From contig JADCIX010000005.1 in the NCBI GenBank assembly GCA_020247545.1, positions 186,001 through 250,000 on the forward strand: a stretch of 64,000 nt of DNA. Direction: 5' to 3'. The notes beneath the pieces were generated by a model. That model was given only the letters and a program-made list of their open reading frames with translations, did not search any database and had not been told where the DNA came from. Positions 53,681-60,337 of this stretch are shown here, one piece after another. The stretch is from Rhodocyclaceae bacterium (GTDB lineage Bacteria > Pseudomonadota > Gammaproteobacteria > Burkholderiales > Usitatibacteraceae). Position 1 is the stretch's first letter, and each line of letters starts with the position of its first letter. The translations under genes and the position numbers were made by a program.

Positions 53681-54565
53681 ATGAACTCGCTCACCACGCC
53701 GCCGACGACCGCCATCAGTACCCAACCGACTGCGTTGTTTCTCTCGACCATACACAACCAAAAACGCAATTGGTTCCCAGCGTTTCCGTTGGGGCTGGTG
53801 CTACCGATTTCCGCTTTACTGATCTGGGAAGCCGTCAGTGCGCTGGGCTGGATCACAGCACACCTGTTGCCGCCGCCGTCTGCGCTGTTGCGTACCTTCA
53901 CCGCACTCGCCGGAGACGGCAGCCTGGCGGTGCACATCGGCGTAAGTGCGGCACGTGTGCTGACAGGTTTTGTCATCGGCGGCTCATGCGGGCTGCTCAT
54001 TGGCGCGTTAGTGGCCCTCAACCGTCGCGTGAATGATTTAGTCGATCCCTCGCTGCAGGCACTGCGCGCGGTTCCGTCGCTTGCGTGGGTGCCACTGCTG
54101 CTGCTGTGGCTGGGAATTGATGTCGCCCCGAAATTAACGCTTATCGCAATCGGCACATTTTTCCCGATGTACCTCGCCACCGTCGCCAGTCTTCGTGACG
54201 TCGACCGTAAGCTGGTGGAGGTCGGCCGCCAACTCGGATTTCGCAAGCGGCAGCTGCTCACCAAGATATATCTCCCGGCCGCCCTTCCCGGGCTTTTTAC
54301 CGGGCTGCGCACGGCACTGGGCTTGGGTTGGATGTTTCTGGTCGCAGCCGAGCTCATCGCGGCAACCTCAGGCCTCGGCTACTTGCTCACGGATGGCCGC
54401 GAAACCGGTCGCACGGATCTGGTACTGGTGGCCATCATCACGCTGGCACTTCTGGGCAAGTCGAGTGATGCCGTGCTGGTGTACATAGAACGGCTAAGTT
54501 TGCGTTGGCGCGACGTCGCAGATCCACAGGCGAACAGCGATCGTGAGGGCATCAAGCATGTCTAG
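53681..54565 (+). CDS. ABC transporter permease, SsuC/TauC type
   Basis: The protein has 294 residues and about six helices. The EAA loop is visible in GRQLGFRKRQLLTKIYLPAA. A stretch WVPLLLLWLGIDVAPKLTL is conserved in the SsuC/TauC/NrtB group. ATG 53681 lies 10 bp after the binding-protein stop and matches the homologous start; an earlier in-frame ATG overlaps that gene by over 70 bp. It forms the membrane pore of the sulfonate-type importer. Confidence 0.9.
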   Translation: MNSLTTPPTTAISTQPTALFLSTIHNQKRNWFPAFPLGLVLPISALLIWEAVSALGWITAHLLPPPSALLRTFTALAGDGSLAVHIGVSAARVLTGFVIGGSCGLLIGALVALNRRVNDLVDPSLQALRAVPSLAWVPLLLLWLGIDVAPKLTLIAIGTFFPMYLATVASLRDVDRKLVEVGRQLGFRKRQLLTKIYLPAALPGLFTGLRTALGLGWMFLVAAELIAATSGLGYLLTDGRETGRTDLVLVAIITLALLGKSSDAVLVYIERLSLRWRDVADPQANSDREGIKHV

Positions 54566-55445
54566 CCACGCCGGATTGCAGTCGGACAACGAAATGATGG
54601 AAGCCTCGATTCACGCTCCGGAGTACGCGAGTACCCATGAGCGTAACACCGCCCGCCCCCGGCTACGCATTGCGATTCAACAAAAGCGATTTGGTGCCAA
54701 AGCGGTGTTGGGCAAGGTTGCGTTTGACGTCCATGCGGGCGAAATCATCGCCGTGTTGGGGGCGTCGGGCTGTGGCAAAAGCACACTGCTGCGCGCGATT
54801 GCCGGGTTGGATCAAGACTGGCAGGGCGCAATTGAGATTCATGCCGCAAACGCCCACCGCGCGCCGATTGTCGGCGTGGTTTATCAAGAACCACGTTTAA
54901 TGCCATGGTTAACGGTGGAAGAAAACATCGCGCTGACACTGGTCGCGGCGGAGCCAGCGCCAGAGAGTAACCAGACGCAAACCGTGGACGCGCCCAACAA
55001 AAACACAAACCCTAGTATTGACGGGCTTCTTCAGGCGGTTTACCTCGAAAATGCCCGCCATTGCTTGCCAAAGCAGCTTTCCGGCGGTATGGCGCAGCGA
55101 GTTGCAATCGCACGGGCATTGGTGCGAGCGCCCGACGTTTTGTTATTGGACGAGCCCTTCTCGGCGCTCGATATCCTCACGCGGCGACGCTTGATCAGTC
55201 TCACACGCGAAATCACCGCGCATTTTCAGACCGCCACAGTGCTTGTTACCCATGACCCCGACGAGGCGGTTCGACTTGCGGACAGGGTCGTTGTACTTGC
55301 ACACTCTTCGACGGCGCCCCCCGATGCAGCGGGAGCAACCATTTGCGCAGATATCCGACCGTCGTCGGATCCGGCGGACAAGTTTCGTGAAGTTGAAGGT
55401 ATTATTGCCACCCTTCACCACCATAAGCAGGCGGCACATCGCTAG
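54558..55445 (+). CDS. ABC transporter ATP-binding protein, SsuB/TauB type
   Basis: This 295-residue ATPase has Walker A GASGCGKST, Q-loop VVYQEPRLMPW (typical of SsuB/TauB), signature LSGGMAQRVAIARAL and Walker B LLLDEPFSALD. It has an unusual insert of about 25 residues (about 130-155: PAPESNQTQT and following) between Q-loop and signature. ATG 54558 overlaps the permease stop by 8 bp; a GTG at 54543 is also in frame. It energises the importer at 52648-54565. Confidence 0.92.
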   Translation: MSSHAGLQSDNEMMEASIHAPEYASTHERNTARPRLRIAIQQKRFGAKAVLGKVAFDVHAGEIIAVLGASGCGKSTLLRAIAGLDQDWQGAIEIHAANAHRAPIVGVVYQEPRLMPWLTVEENIALTLVAAEPAPESNQTQTVDAPNKNTNPSIDGLLQAVYLENARHCLPKQLSGGMAQRVAIARALVRAPDVLLLDEPFSALDILTRRRLISLTREITAHFQTATVLVTHDPDEAVRLADRVVVLAHSSTAPPDAAGATICADIRPSSDPADKFREVEGIIATLHHHKQAAHR

Positions 55446-55457
55446 CCTCGAGCGCTC

Positions 55458-55994
55458 ATGTCATCCTCTTTTCCCGACGTAAAGACAATTGCCGAACAAC
55501 TCTCGGCGGCGCAGGCCTCGTTAAAGACGCGTTATCGAGAAGACGCAAGTGCGGCGCAACTTGTGCTCACGGCCCACGGCAAAGTCGCGCAAGAAAAAAT
55601 TGCGTGTGATGTCGAAACACACCTCGGCACCACGCGTTCAGGCCTACACCCGGCCACCGGTGGTGATGGCACGTTGGCGTGCTCCGGTGATATGTTGCTT
55701 CAGGCCTTGATTGGCTGCGCGGGTGTAACGCTGGCGGCGGTCGCCACCGCAATCGGCGTGGTGATTCGTGATTCGAAAATTGATGCCGAGGGCGATCTCG
55801 ACTTTCGCGGCACACTCGGCGTGGACAAAACCGCAGCGGTCGGCTTCACGGCAATCCGCATGACCTTTGTGCTCAACACCGACGCCACCGACGCACAACT
55901 CGAAACACTCAAAAAATTGACCGACCGTTATTGCGTCGTGTACCAAACGCTCGCCAAAGGCGTACCCATCGAAACGCAATTTGTGCGGATGTAG
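55458..55994 (+). CDS. OsmC family peroxiredoxin-like protein
   Basis: The 178-residue product has OsmC family features: DGTLACSGDMLLQALIGCAG, with Cys in the GCAG helix expected to be one of the peroxidatic/resolving pair, and TDRYCVVYQTL near the end. OsmC/Ohr proteins reduce organic peroxides or persulfides. The gene starts 12 bp after the ATPase gene. In a sulfonate-import operon beside cysB and cysM a thiol or persulfide-related role is attractive; this is inference. Confidence 0.88.
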   Translation: MSSSFPDVKTIAEQLSAAQASLKTRYREDASAAQLVLTAHGKVAQEKIACDVETHLGTTRSGLHPATGGDGTLACSGDMLLQALIGCAGVTLAAVATAIGVVIRDSKIDAEGDLDFRGTLGVDKTAAVGFTAIRMTFVLNTDATDAQLETLKKLTDRYCVVYQTLAKGVPIETQFVRM

Positions 55995-56084
55995 GTCTGC
56001 TTCGCCACCGCATACACAGCTAGGTTGCGTTTGTACTCGCGGCAGTTGACCTAATCGTTAGGTGGCAGCAGCGGTGCATTCATG

Positions 56085-56130
56085 CAGGTACGGAAAGTCG
56101 GATTTTCCGTTCGGAGAACCGCTGTACCTG
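56085..56130. other. Imperfect hairpin between osmC and blaR1-like gene
   Basis: CAGGTAC (56085-56091) pairs with GTACCTG (56124-56130), and inside it CGGAAA (56091-56096) pairs with TTTCCG (56104-56109). No T-run follows on either strand. It lies in the 266-bp convergent gap that otherwise holds no gene. Confidence 0.5.
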
Positions 56131-56260
56131 ACCCATTGCGATCCTTCGATTTTCCCGATAGCAGACATTCGTTTGATCGCGAAAGGTACTAGGCGACTCA
56201 GATCAAATGGCTGCCTCACTGACCTCATTAATTAGTCGCCGACAAATGTCTAGCCGTTGG

Positions 56261-57919
56261 CTAGCTCGCGCCATTTGGTTGGGGCGTTGCGCCCGCCTCA
56301 CGTTTCGCTCTTGCCTCAGCCGCTTTAGCGACTACAACTGCCGCTTCTTCACCCGTGAGACTTGTTGGCGTCAGTTCGATTTGAAGATCACCGGCTAAAT
56401 CGTTATCGCTAGACTTGCCAATGCGGACCGTGCCGGTGGAACCAGATTTCGTCACCAGTACAGGCTTGGCTAATACTTTCTGCGTCGAGAGGGACTCGAT
56501 GATCGCTTCAATACGGATCGCGTCATCGTTGGGCTTAACGGTGACGGTTAGGCGAACATCGCCAGCCGGTAGCTCGCCGTAGAAGGTCGAGCCTTGCTTA
56601 ATCACCGTGCTGAATTCGACTCGCTTGGTCCAAACCTGCCCGGCCGCTGCGGGATCAGGCCCTGCCTTGGTGAGCGCAAAGTTAACTTGGTAGTAGCTTG
56701 CTGTTGGATCGATAGGCTGTGCGGCACGTATGTTCGTGGTTGGCGCGCTGGCGACAGGTGTGGCATCGGCAGCGCGCACCTGGGTTTGTATTAGCTGCGG
56801 ATTTTTTGAAGCCGATGAGATTGTATTGGTTGATGCGCTCGGCGCCGCTTTCAACGTTGGAGAAGTTGAAGCCGGCGCTTGTCTGCTCGATGGCGCGGTG
56901 GTTGCGGTCATGGATGCGGTGGTGGCTGCGGTGGTGGCCGCGGTGGTGGCCGCGGTGGTTACCGTCTCGCTAACGGTGGCTGCCGCCGAGAGCGGCATCA
57001 CTGCCTGAATCGTTGCGGGGCGCGCTGCGTAGCCGATCACGCTGGCAAGTGCGGCCGCACAGGCGATGATGGTCGCGGCGAGATTCAACCTGGCATGGCG
57101 GTCACGATGACGTTTTAACATGGCAATCCTTTCAACGGTCGGGTGGAAAGACTGCCATTGGCAAACCAAGGGCAGGTGGGAAGAGGTGCGACAAACAGTT
57201 TTACTCAGCGCATCAGCGTAGGTGCGCAATTGATTGGGATGTCGATGGATCACGCTCGCATCGCAAGCGCGCTCCTGATCGCGGCTGAGCGCGCGGCTGG
57301 CGAAGATGACCAAGGGATTCCACCACTGACTTGCCGTCAACACAGCCATCGCAAGATTGGTGATGCTGTCACCACGCTCAACATGCGTGCGCTCATGCTG
57401 CAAGATCAATCGCCGCTCAGCACGCGAGTAGCACTGCTGAAAATCACGCGGCAATACCAAGCGTGGCTGCAAGATGCCGAGCATCGCGGGGCTCGTGCCT
57501 GCTGGCGAGATTCCAAAACGCTTGCGCCACGCCACTGCCTTCTCAAAGCGCCACTGCGCAACAATTAGCCAGCCCGCGTAACACGCAAAACCGATAAGCC
57601 AAACGACAACGAAGAGCGCTTGCCATGACCACGTCGCTTCAGGAGCAACGACCTCTATTGCCGTCCTCATCGTAACTGCGGAAGTTGTGGCCGCTTCTGA
57701 GATGACGACCTGCTGTACTTTTGGAATGAGTGCGCTCAAGATCGCAAGCGGCAGCACCCACCACAGCCTGAGCGTGGCGATCGCGCCGCAGAAATGGTTG
57801 ACCACAGGACGCAGGGTGGCGATCACAAGTATCGCGACACTGGTTGCGATGATGATGTCTTGGCCTACGCTCAGAAAGGAATTGAATTGAGCGCCATTGA
57901 AGAACGCGCTGTTAATCAT
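56261..57919 (-). CDS. M56/BlaR1-like membrane metallopeptidase with novel C-terminal domain
   Basis: This 552-residue protein has three to four N-terminal helices and the M56 zinc site HERTH (in QHERTHVERGD, about residue 180), with downstream ERACDASV supplying the third ligand. A further helix near 290 is followed by a low-complexity Thr/Ala linker (about 315-370) and an exported C-terminal domain (about 405-540). BlaR1 has a penicillin-binding sensor there with SxxK; I see no such motif, so a different ligand is likely. The start overlaps the blaI-type gene by 8 bp, indicating that the pair works as repressor and protease. Confidence 0.88.
   Translation of the reverse strand: MINSAFFNGAQFNSFLSVGQDIIIATSVAILVIATLRPVVNHFCGAIATLRLWWVLPLAILSALIPKVQQVVISEAATTSAVTMRTAIEVVAPEATWSWQALFVVVWLIGFACYAGWLIVAQWRFEKAVAWRKRFGISPAGTSPAMLGILQPRLVLPRDFQQCYSRAERRLILQHERTHVERGDSITNLAMAVLTASQWWNPLVIFASRALSRDQERACDASVIHRHPNQLRTYADALSKTVCRTSSHLPLVCQWQSFHPTVERIAMLKRHRDRHARLNLAATIIACAAALASVIGYAARPATIQAVMPLSAAATVSETVTTAATTAATTAATTASMTATTAPSSRQAPASTSPTLKAAPSASTNTISSASKNPQLIQTQVRAADATPVASAPTTNIRAAQPIDPTASYYQVNFALTKAGPDPAAAGQVWTKRVEFSTVIKQGSTFYGELPAGDVRLTVTVKPNDDAIRIEAIIESLSTQKVLAKPVLVTKSGSTGTVRIGKSSDNDLAGDLQIELTPTSLTGEEAAVVVAKAAEARAKREAGATPQPNGAS
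56895..56970. repeat. Low-complexity tandem repeat within the BlaR1-like gene
   Basis: Units of GCGGTGGTGGCC repeat several times and encode Thr-Ala-Ala-Thr units in the linker. Copy number is likely to vary between strains. Confidence 0.75.
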
Positions 57920-58358
57920 GATCGAGCTCGTCTAGCAGGCGACGCAGTTCGGCGATATCGCGTTTGCTGAGCTTGCGTTGCTCGGCAAAATGACTGACCA
58001 GCGGCGCGACCTTCCCGCCGAAGAGACGGTCGAGCAGCGAGCGGCTTTCTAACGACACATATACATCGCGGGAGAGTAGGGATCGATACAGGAAACGTCG
58101 ACCGTCGGTCTCTGTGGCAATGGCATTTTTCTTCACCAATCGACCCAGCAGCGTTTTGACCGTACTCACATGCCAGCCTTTGCTGGATTGCAATTGCGCA
58201 AAAATTTGCTCAGCCGTCGCGGGCTGCGTCTGCCACAACACATCCATCACTTTGGCTTCGGACTCAGAGATCGGCGGCAAATCCGCGGCTGTCAGCTTTG
58301 GCGGGCTCGGAGAAGGGCTTGCAGACGTGCTGCGCTTGCGTGGGTTTGAGGTGGTCAT
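57912..58358 (-). CDS. BlaI/MecI/CopY family repressor
   Basis: From ATG 58358 this is a 148-residue repressor with a Pro/Ser-rich N-terminal tail and a winged helix BlaI domain: ISESEAKVMDVLW, TAEQIFAQLQSS and HVSTVKTLLGRLVKKNAI. An ATG 12 codons further upstream is also possible. BlaI proteins bind TACA-TGTA dyads, two of which lie just upstream. The repressor is expected to be cleaved when the membrane protease next door is activated. No beta-lactamase gene is in the window. Confidence 0.92.
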   Translation of the reverse strand: MTTSNPRKRSTSASPSPSPPKLTAADLPPISESEAKVMDVLWQTQPATAEQIFAQLQSSKGWHVSTVKTLLGRLVKKNAIATETDGRRFLYRSLLSRDVYVSLESRSLLDRLFGGKVAPLVSHFAEQRKLSKRDIAELRRLLDELDHD

Positions 58359-58401
58359 CGGCGGCTTCCGTTGTGAAGTAACGGCAACTTGCACGTACGT
58401 C

Positions 58402-58411
58402 TACATCTGTA
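58402..58411. promoter_or_regulatory. BlaI-type operator dyad, proximal
   Basis: TACATCTGTA fits the BlaI/MecI core TACA-N2-TGTA. It is 25 bp from a second dyad and downstream of the -10 box. The two share the longer frame TCTACA-N3-TGTAAAC. Confidence 0.8.
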
Positions 58412-58422
58412 AACTGTTGCGA

Positions 58423-58450
58423 AGTCTACACATGTAAACGACGTTGTCAA
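58423..58450 (-). promoter_or_regulatory. Promoter of the blaI-blaR1-like operon
   Basis: On the minus strand TTGACA (58450-58445), a 16-bp spacer and TAGACT (58428-58423). The distal operator occupies the spacer, so repressor binding would exclude RNA polymerase. Confidence 0.65.
58427..58436. promoter_or_regulatory. BlaI-type operator dyad, distal
   Basis: TACACATGTA, a second TACA-N2-TGTA dyad inside the promoter spacer. The two operators are about 2.5 helical turns apart, allowing cooperative binding by repressor dimers. Confidence 0.85.
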
Positions 58451-58807
58451 GCAAGTTATCGCCGGGACTTATCGATGCCAGGGTCGATTCTTTCAGTTTG
58501 TTCGACCCCAGTATCCACGTGCACTTTCAAGCACTTTTGCCTGAAAACGCCCGTCCTTCGGTCACCTTCTAACTTCGTACTTTGCGTTGGTGACGGTGGG
58601 AATGGAACTTGGGTCCCGGACTGTCGCGTTGCTCATCCGGGACGACAGTTTTGGGGTTGCCTCACAGGGCAGTGCGTCGCTGCGCACGCAACTTGGGTCT
58701 CGAAATGTGGTGATGCTTCAGCGAAAGGATGAGCGACGTTTTAGTCTGTGCACGCTGGAAAGAGCACGTCGTCGCCGTTCAATCGTCTTTTGCTGGACAA
58801 TGGGCTT
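58451..58807. other. Intergenic region upstream of the ChaN/EreA-like gene
   Basis: It contains palindrome copy H and then about 250 bp without a supported gene. Short similar segments (ACTTGGGTC, near 58610 and 58690) recur within it. A 74-codon plus-strand ORF at 58587 has no recognisable features. Confidence 0.5.
58515..58556. repeat. Palindromic intergenic repeat, copy H
   Basis: CCACGTGCACTTTCAAGCA followed by CTTTTGCCTGAAAACGCCCG and TCC. The inner arms TTTCAAGCA and TGCCTGAAA pair with one mismatch. It lies between divergent genes. Confidence 0.75.
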
Positions 58808-59638
58808 ATGAACAAAACGATCCACGCGATTCTCTGTGTGCTGCTGGTTGCGGGCCAGACGATGGCTTCCCTTGCGCAAGCGAGCACCGCGAAGGCGCTC
58901 GTCGAGGAGATCGCTACCAAAGCGCAGGTGGTCGTCTTTGGTGAGGTGCATGGCACGCAGGAGGCGCCGAATACTTTGCAGCTCGTCGTACGGTCATACG
59001 TCCAATTGGGCTACAAAGTGAACCTTGCGATTGAAGTTCCAAATCAGGGTGTCGCTAGTGCAGTCAGTTACCCATTGCGCGAGCCAACGTCTAAGTTCTG
59101 GACGCACGGCAAAGACGGGCGTTCAAGCACTTCGATGCTGCAGCTCATTCGCTCAATCGGCACACCTGACTCACGCGTGGCAAACGTGATTGGCTTTGCA
59201 GATGTTGTGCAGAGCGTCGACCAAATCCACTTGTTCGATGAACTCGCAGCGCGACGAATCGCAGACCTATGCCGCCCGGGAGACAAAAAATGTAGGACGG
59301 TTGTGCTCGTTGGAAACGCACATTCAAGCCTCAATGGGTCAAGCAGCATCCCTTCAAAGTTGGAGAAGCTTGGAAACCAAACTTATGTGGTGAACTTCGT
59401 TCACGACGGCGGCGCGGCTTGGGTCTGCATAAGCGGAAGATGCGGCGCAACGCCGATCGCAAATCCGCCTCGGGATGGCGCGTGCAAGACAGAGCGCATC
59501 ATCTACCAAGACCGACGTGTGGCTGGCGTGGACGCGGAGTTTTGTTTGCCGACGGTAACCCCGTCACCCCCTGCAAAGTCAAATGGGTCAGGCTCGAATC
59601 TTCCCCAAGCTAAAGAATATCCACCCCGCCCCCTTTGA
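58808..59638 (+). CDS. Exported ChaN/EreA/TraB-fold-like protein
   Basis: From ATG 58808 this is a 276-residue exported protein with a signal peptide (about residues 1-25, ending AQAST). The motif VVVFGEVHGTQEAP and a later VVLVGNAHSSL are the paired strand-loop signatures of the EreA/ChaN-like fold, whose glutamate and histidines are catalytic in erythromycin esterase and bind haem in ChaN. The overall length and order fit that superfamily but not a specific known family. Four C-terminal cysteines suggest disulfides. An in-frame ATG at 58748 would precede the signal peptide and is unlikely. Confidence 0.7.
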   Translation: MNKTIHAILCVLLVAGQTMASLAQASTAKALVEEIATKAQVVVFGEVHGTQEAPNTLQLVVRSYVQLGYKVNLAIEVPNQGVASAVSYPLREPTSKFWTHGKDGRSSTSMLQLIRSIGTPDSRVANVIGFADVVQSVDQIHLFDELAARRIADLCRPGDKKCRTVVLVGNAHSSLNGSSSIPSKLEKLGNQTYVVNFVHDGGAAWVCISGRCGATPIANPPRDGACKTERIIYQDRRVAGVDAEFCLPTVTPSPPAKSNGSGSNLPQAKEYPPRPL

Positions 59639-60168
59639 TTCCCATCCGAACAATCTTGGTCTCTCGTCTTGTCATTGAGGAACTGCGGGTTGAGCACTTG
59701 GCTGAGCTTGCCAAGTGCCTGCACCGCAATGAGGTCTACGAGCACATCGGTGGATTACCCTCCCGCGAGGACTTCATTCTTGACCGGGAAATTGCATTGC
59801 GTGGTCCAGGTCCAGCAGCGCCTGACGAGCGCTGGCTTAACTTTCTCGTGAGAGAGCGATCAAGCAATAACATGCTTGGCCGTCTAGAAGCGACGGTGCA
59901 TGACTCCATTGCCGAGGTCGCCTTTCTGTTTGATCCTGATCAGTGGGGCAAAGGCTTCGCACGCGAAGCGCTCGCATGGCTCCACGAAGAAATCGAGCAC
60001 ACTTCCGGCGTGACGAGTTTTTGGGCGACGACTGTGCCCGAAAACACTCGATGTCAGGCTCTGCTAACGCGAAGTGGCTACCAACAGGTCCACTCTGGCG
60101 AGCCCGTGCTGTATAGCTTTGATGCTGGGGATCTTGTGTTCCACGCTCGGGGTGGTGCCAAACCCTGA
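59635..60168 (+). CDS. GNAT family acetyltransferase (RimJ/RimL-like)
   Basis: This 177-residue protein starts with TTG 59635, overlapping the previous stop as TTGA. RimJ/RimL-type features include LRVEHLAELAKCL, a strand AEVAFLFDPDQWGKGFAREAL (QWGKGFA is the acetyl-CoA loop) and ENTRCQALLTRSGYQ. Substrate is unknown. Co-translation with the ChaN/EreA-like gene suggests a shared context. No Met start is available early in the frame. Confidence 0.82.
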   Translation: MIPIRTILVSRLVIEELRVEHLAELAKCLHRNEVYEHIGGLPSREDFILDREIALRGPGPAAPDERWLNFLVRERSSNNMLGRLEATVHDSIAEVAFLFDPDQWGKGFAREALAWLHEEIEHTSGVTSFWATTVPENTRCQALLTRSGYQQVHSGEPVLYSFDAGDLVFHARGGAKP

Positions 60169-60337
60169 GCGGCTGGTTTACGATCAGCCTCGGCTCGGTG
60201 GGTAAAGCAAAGGCGCCTCGTGCTTTCGCGATGCTCATCCGGGAAGGCAGCGCGGTATCACTGGCATGTAGATTTAAGAGGTCAACGACGATAATTCTGC
60301 GATTGCCGAGAAGGATGTCGCTAATCCCTTTCGTTCG

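Noticed and set aside
55018-55060. Sequence in the SsuB-like gene resembling the palindromic repeat (TTGACGGGCTTCTTCAGGC)
   Set aside because: Only one arm matches well and the encoded residues fit the ABC ATPase family just before its signature motif, so this is probably chance.
56895-56970. Tandem GCGGTGGTGGCC units considered as a CRISPR-like or satellite array
   Set aside because: They are in frame within the BlaR1-like gene, lack spacers and encode a Thr/Ala linker.
58587-58811. 74-codon ORF ahead of the ChaN/EreA-like gene
   Set aside because: No family features, overlaps the next gene's start and has no clear ribosome binding site.
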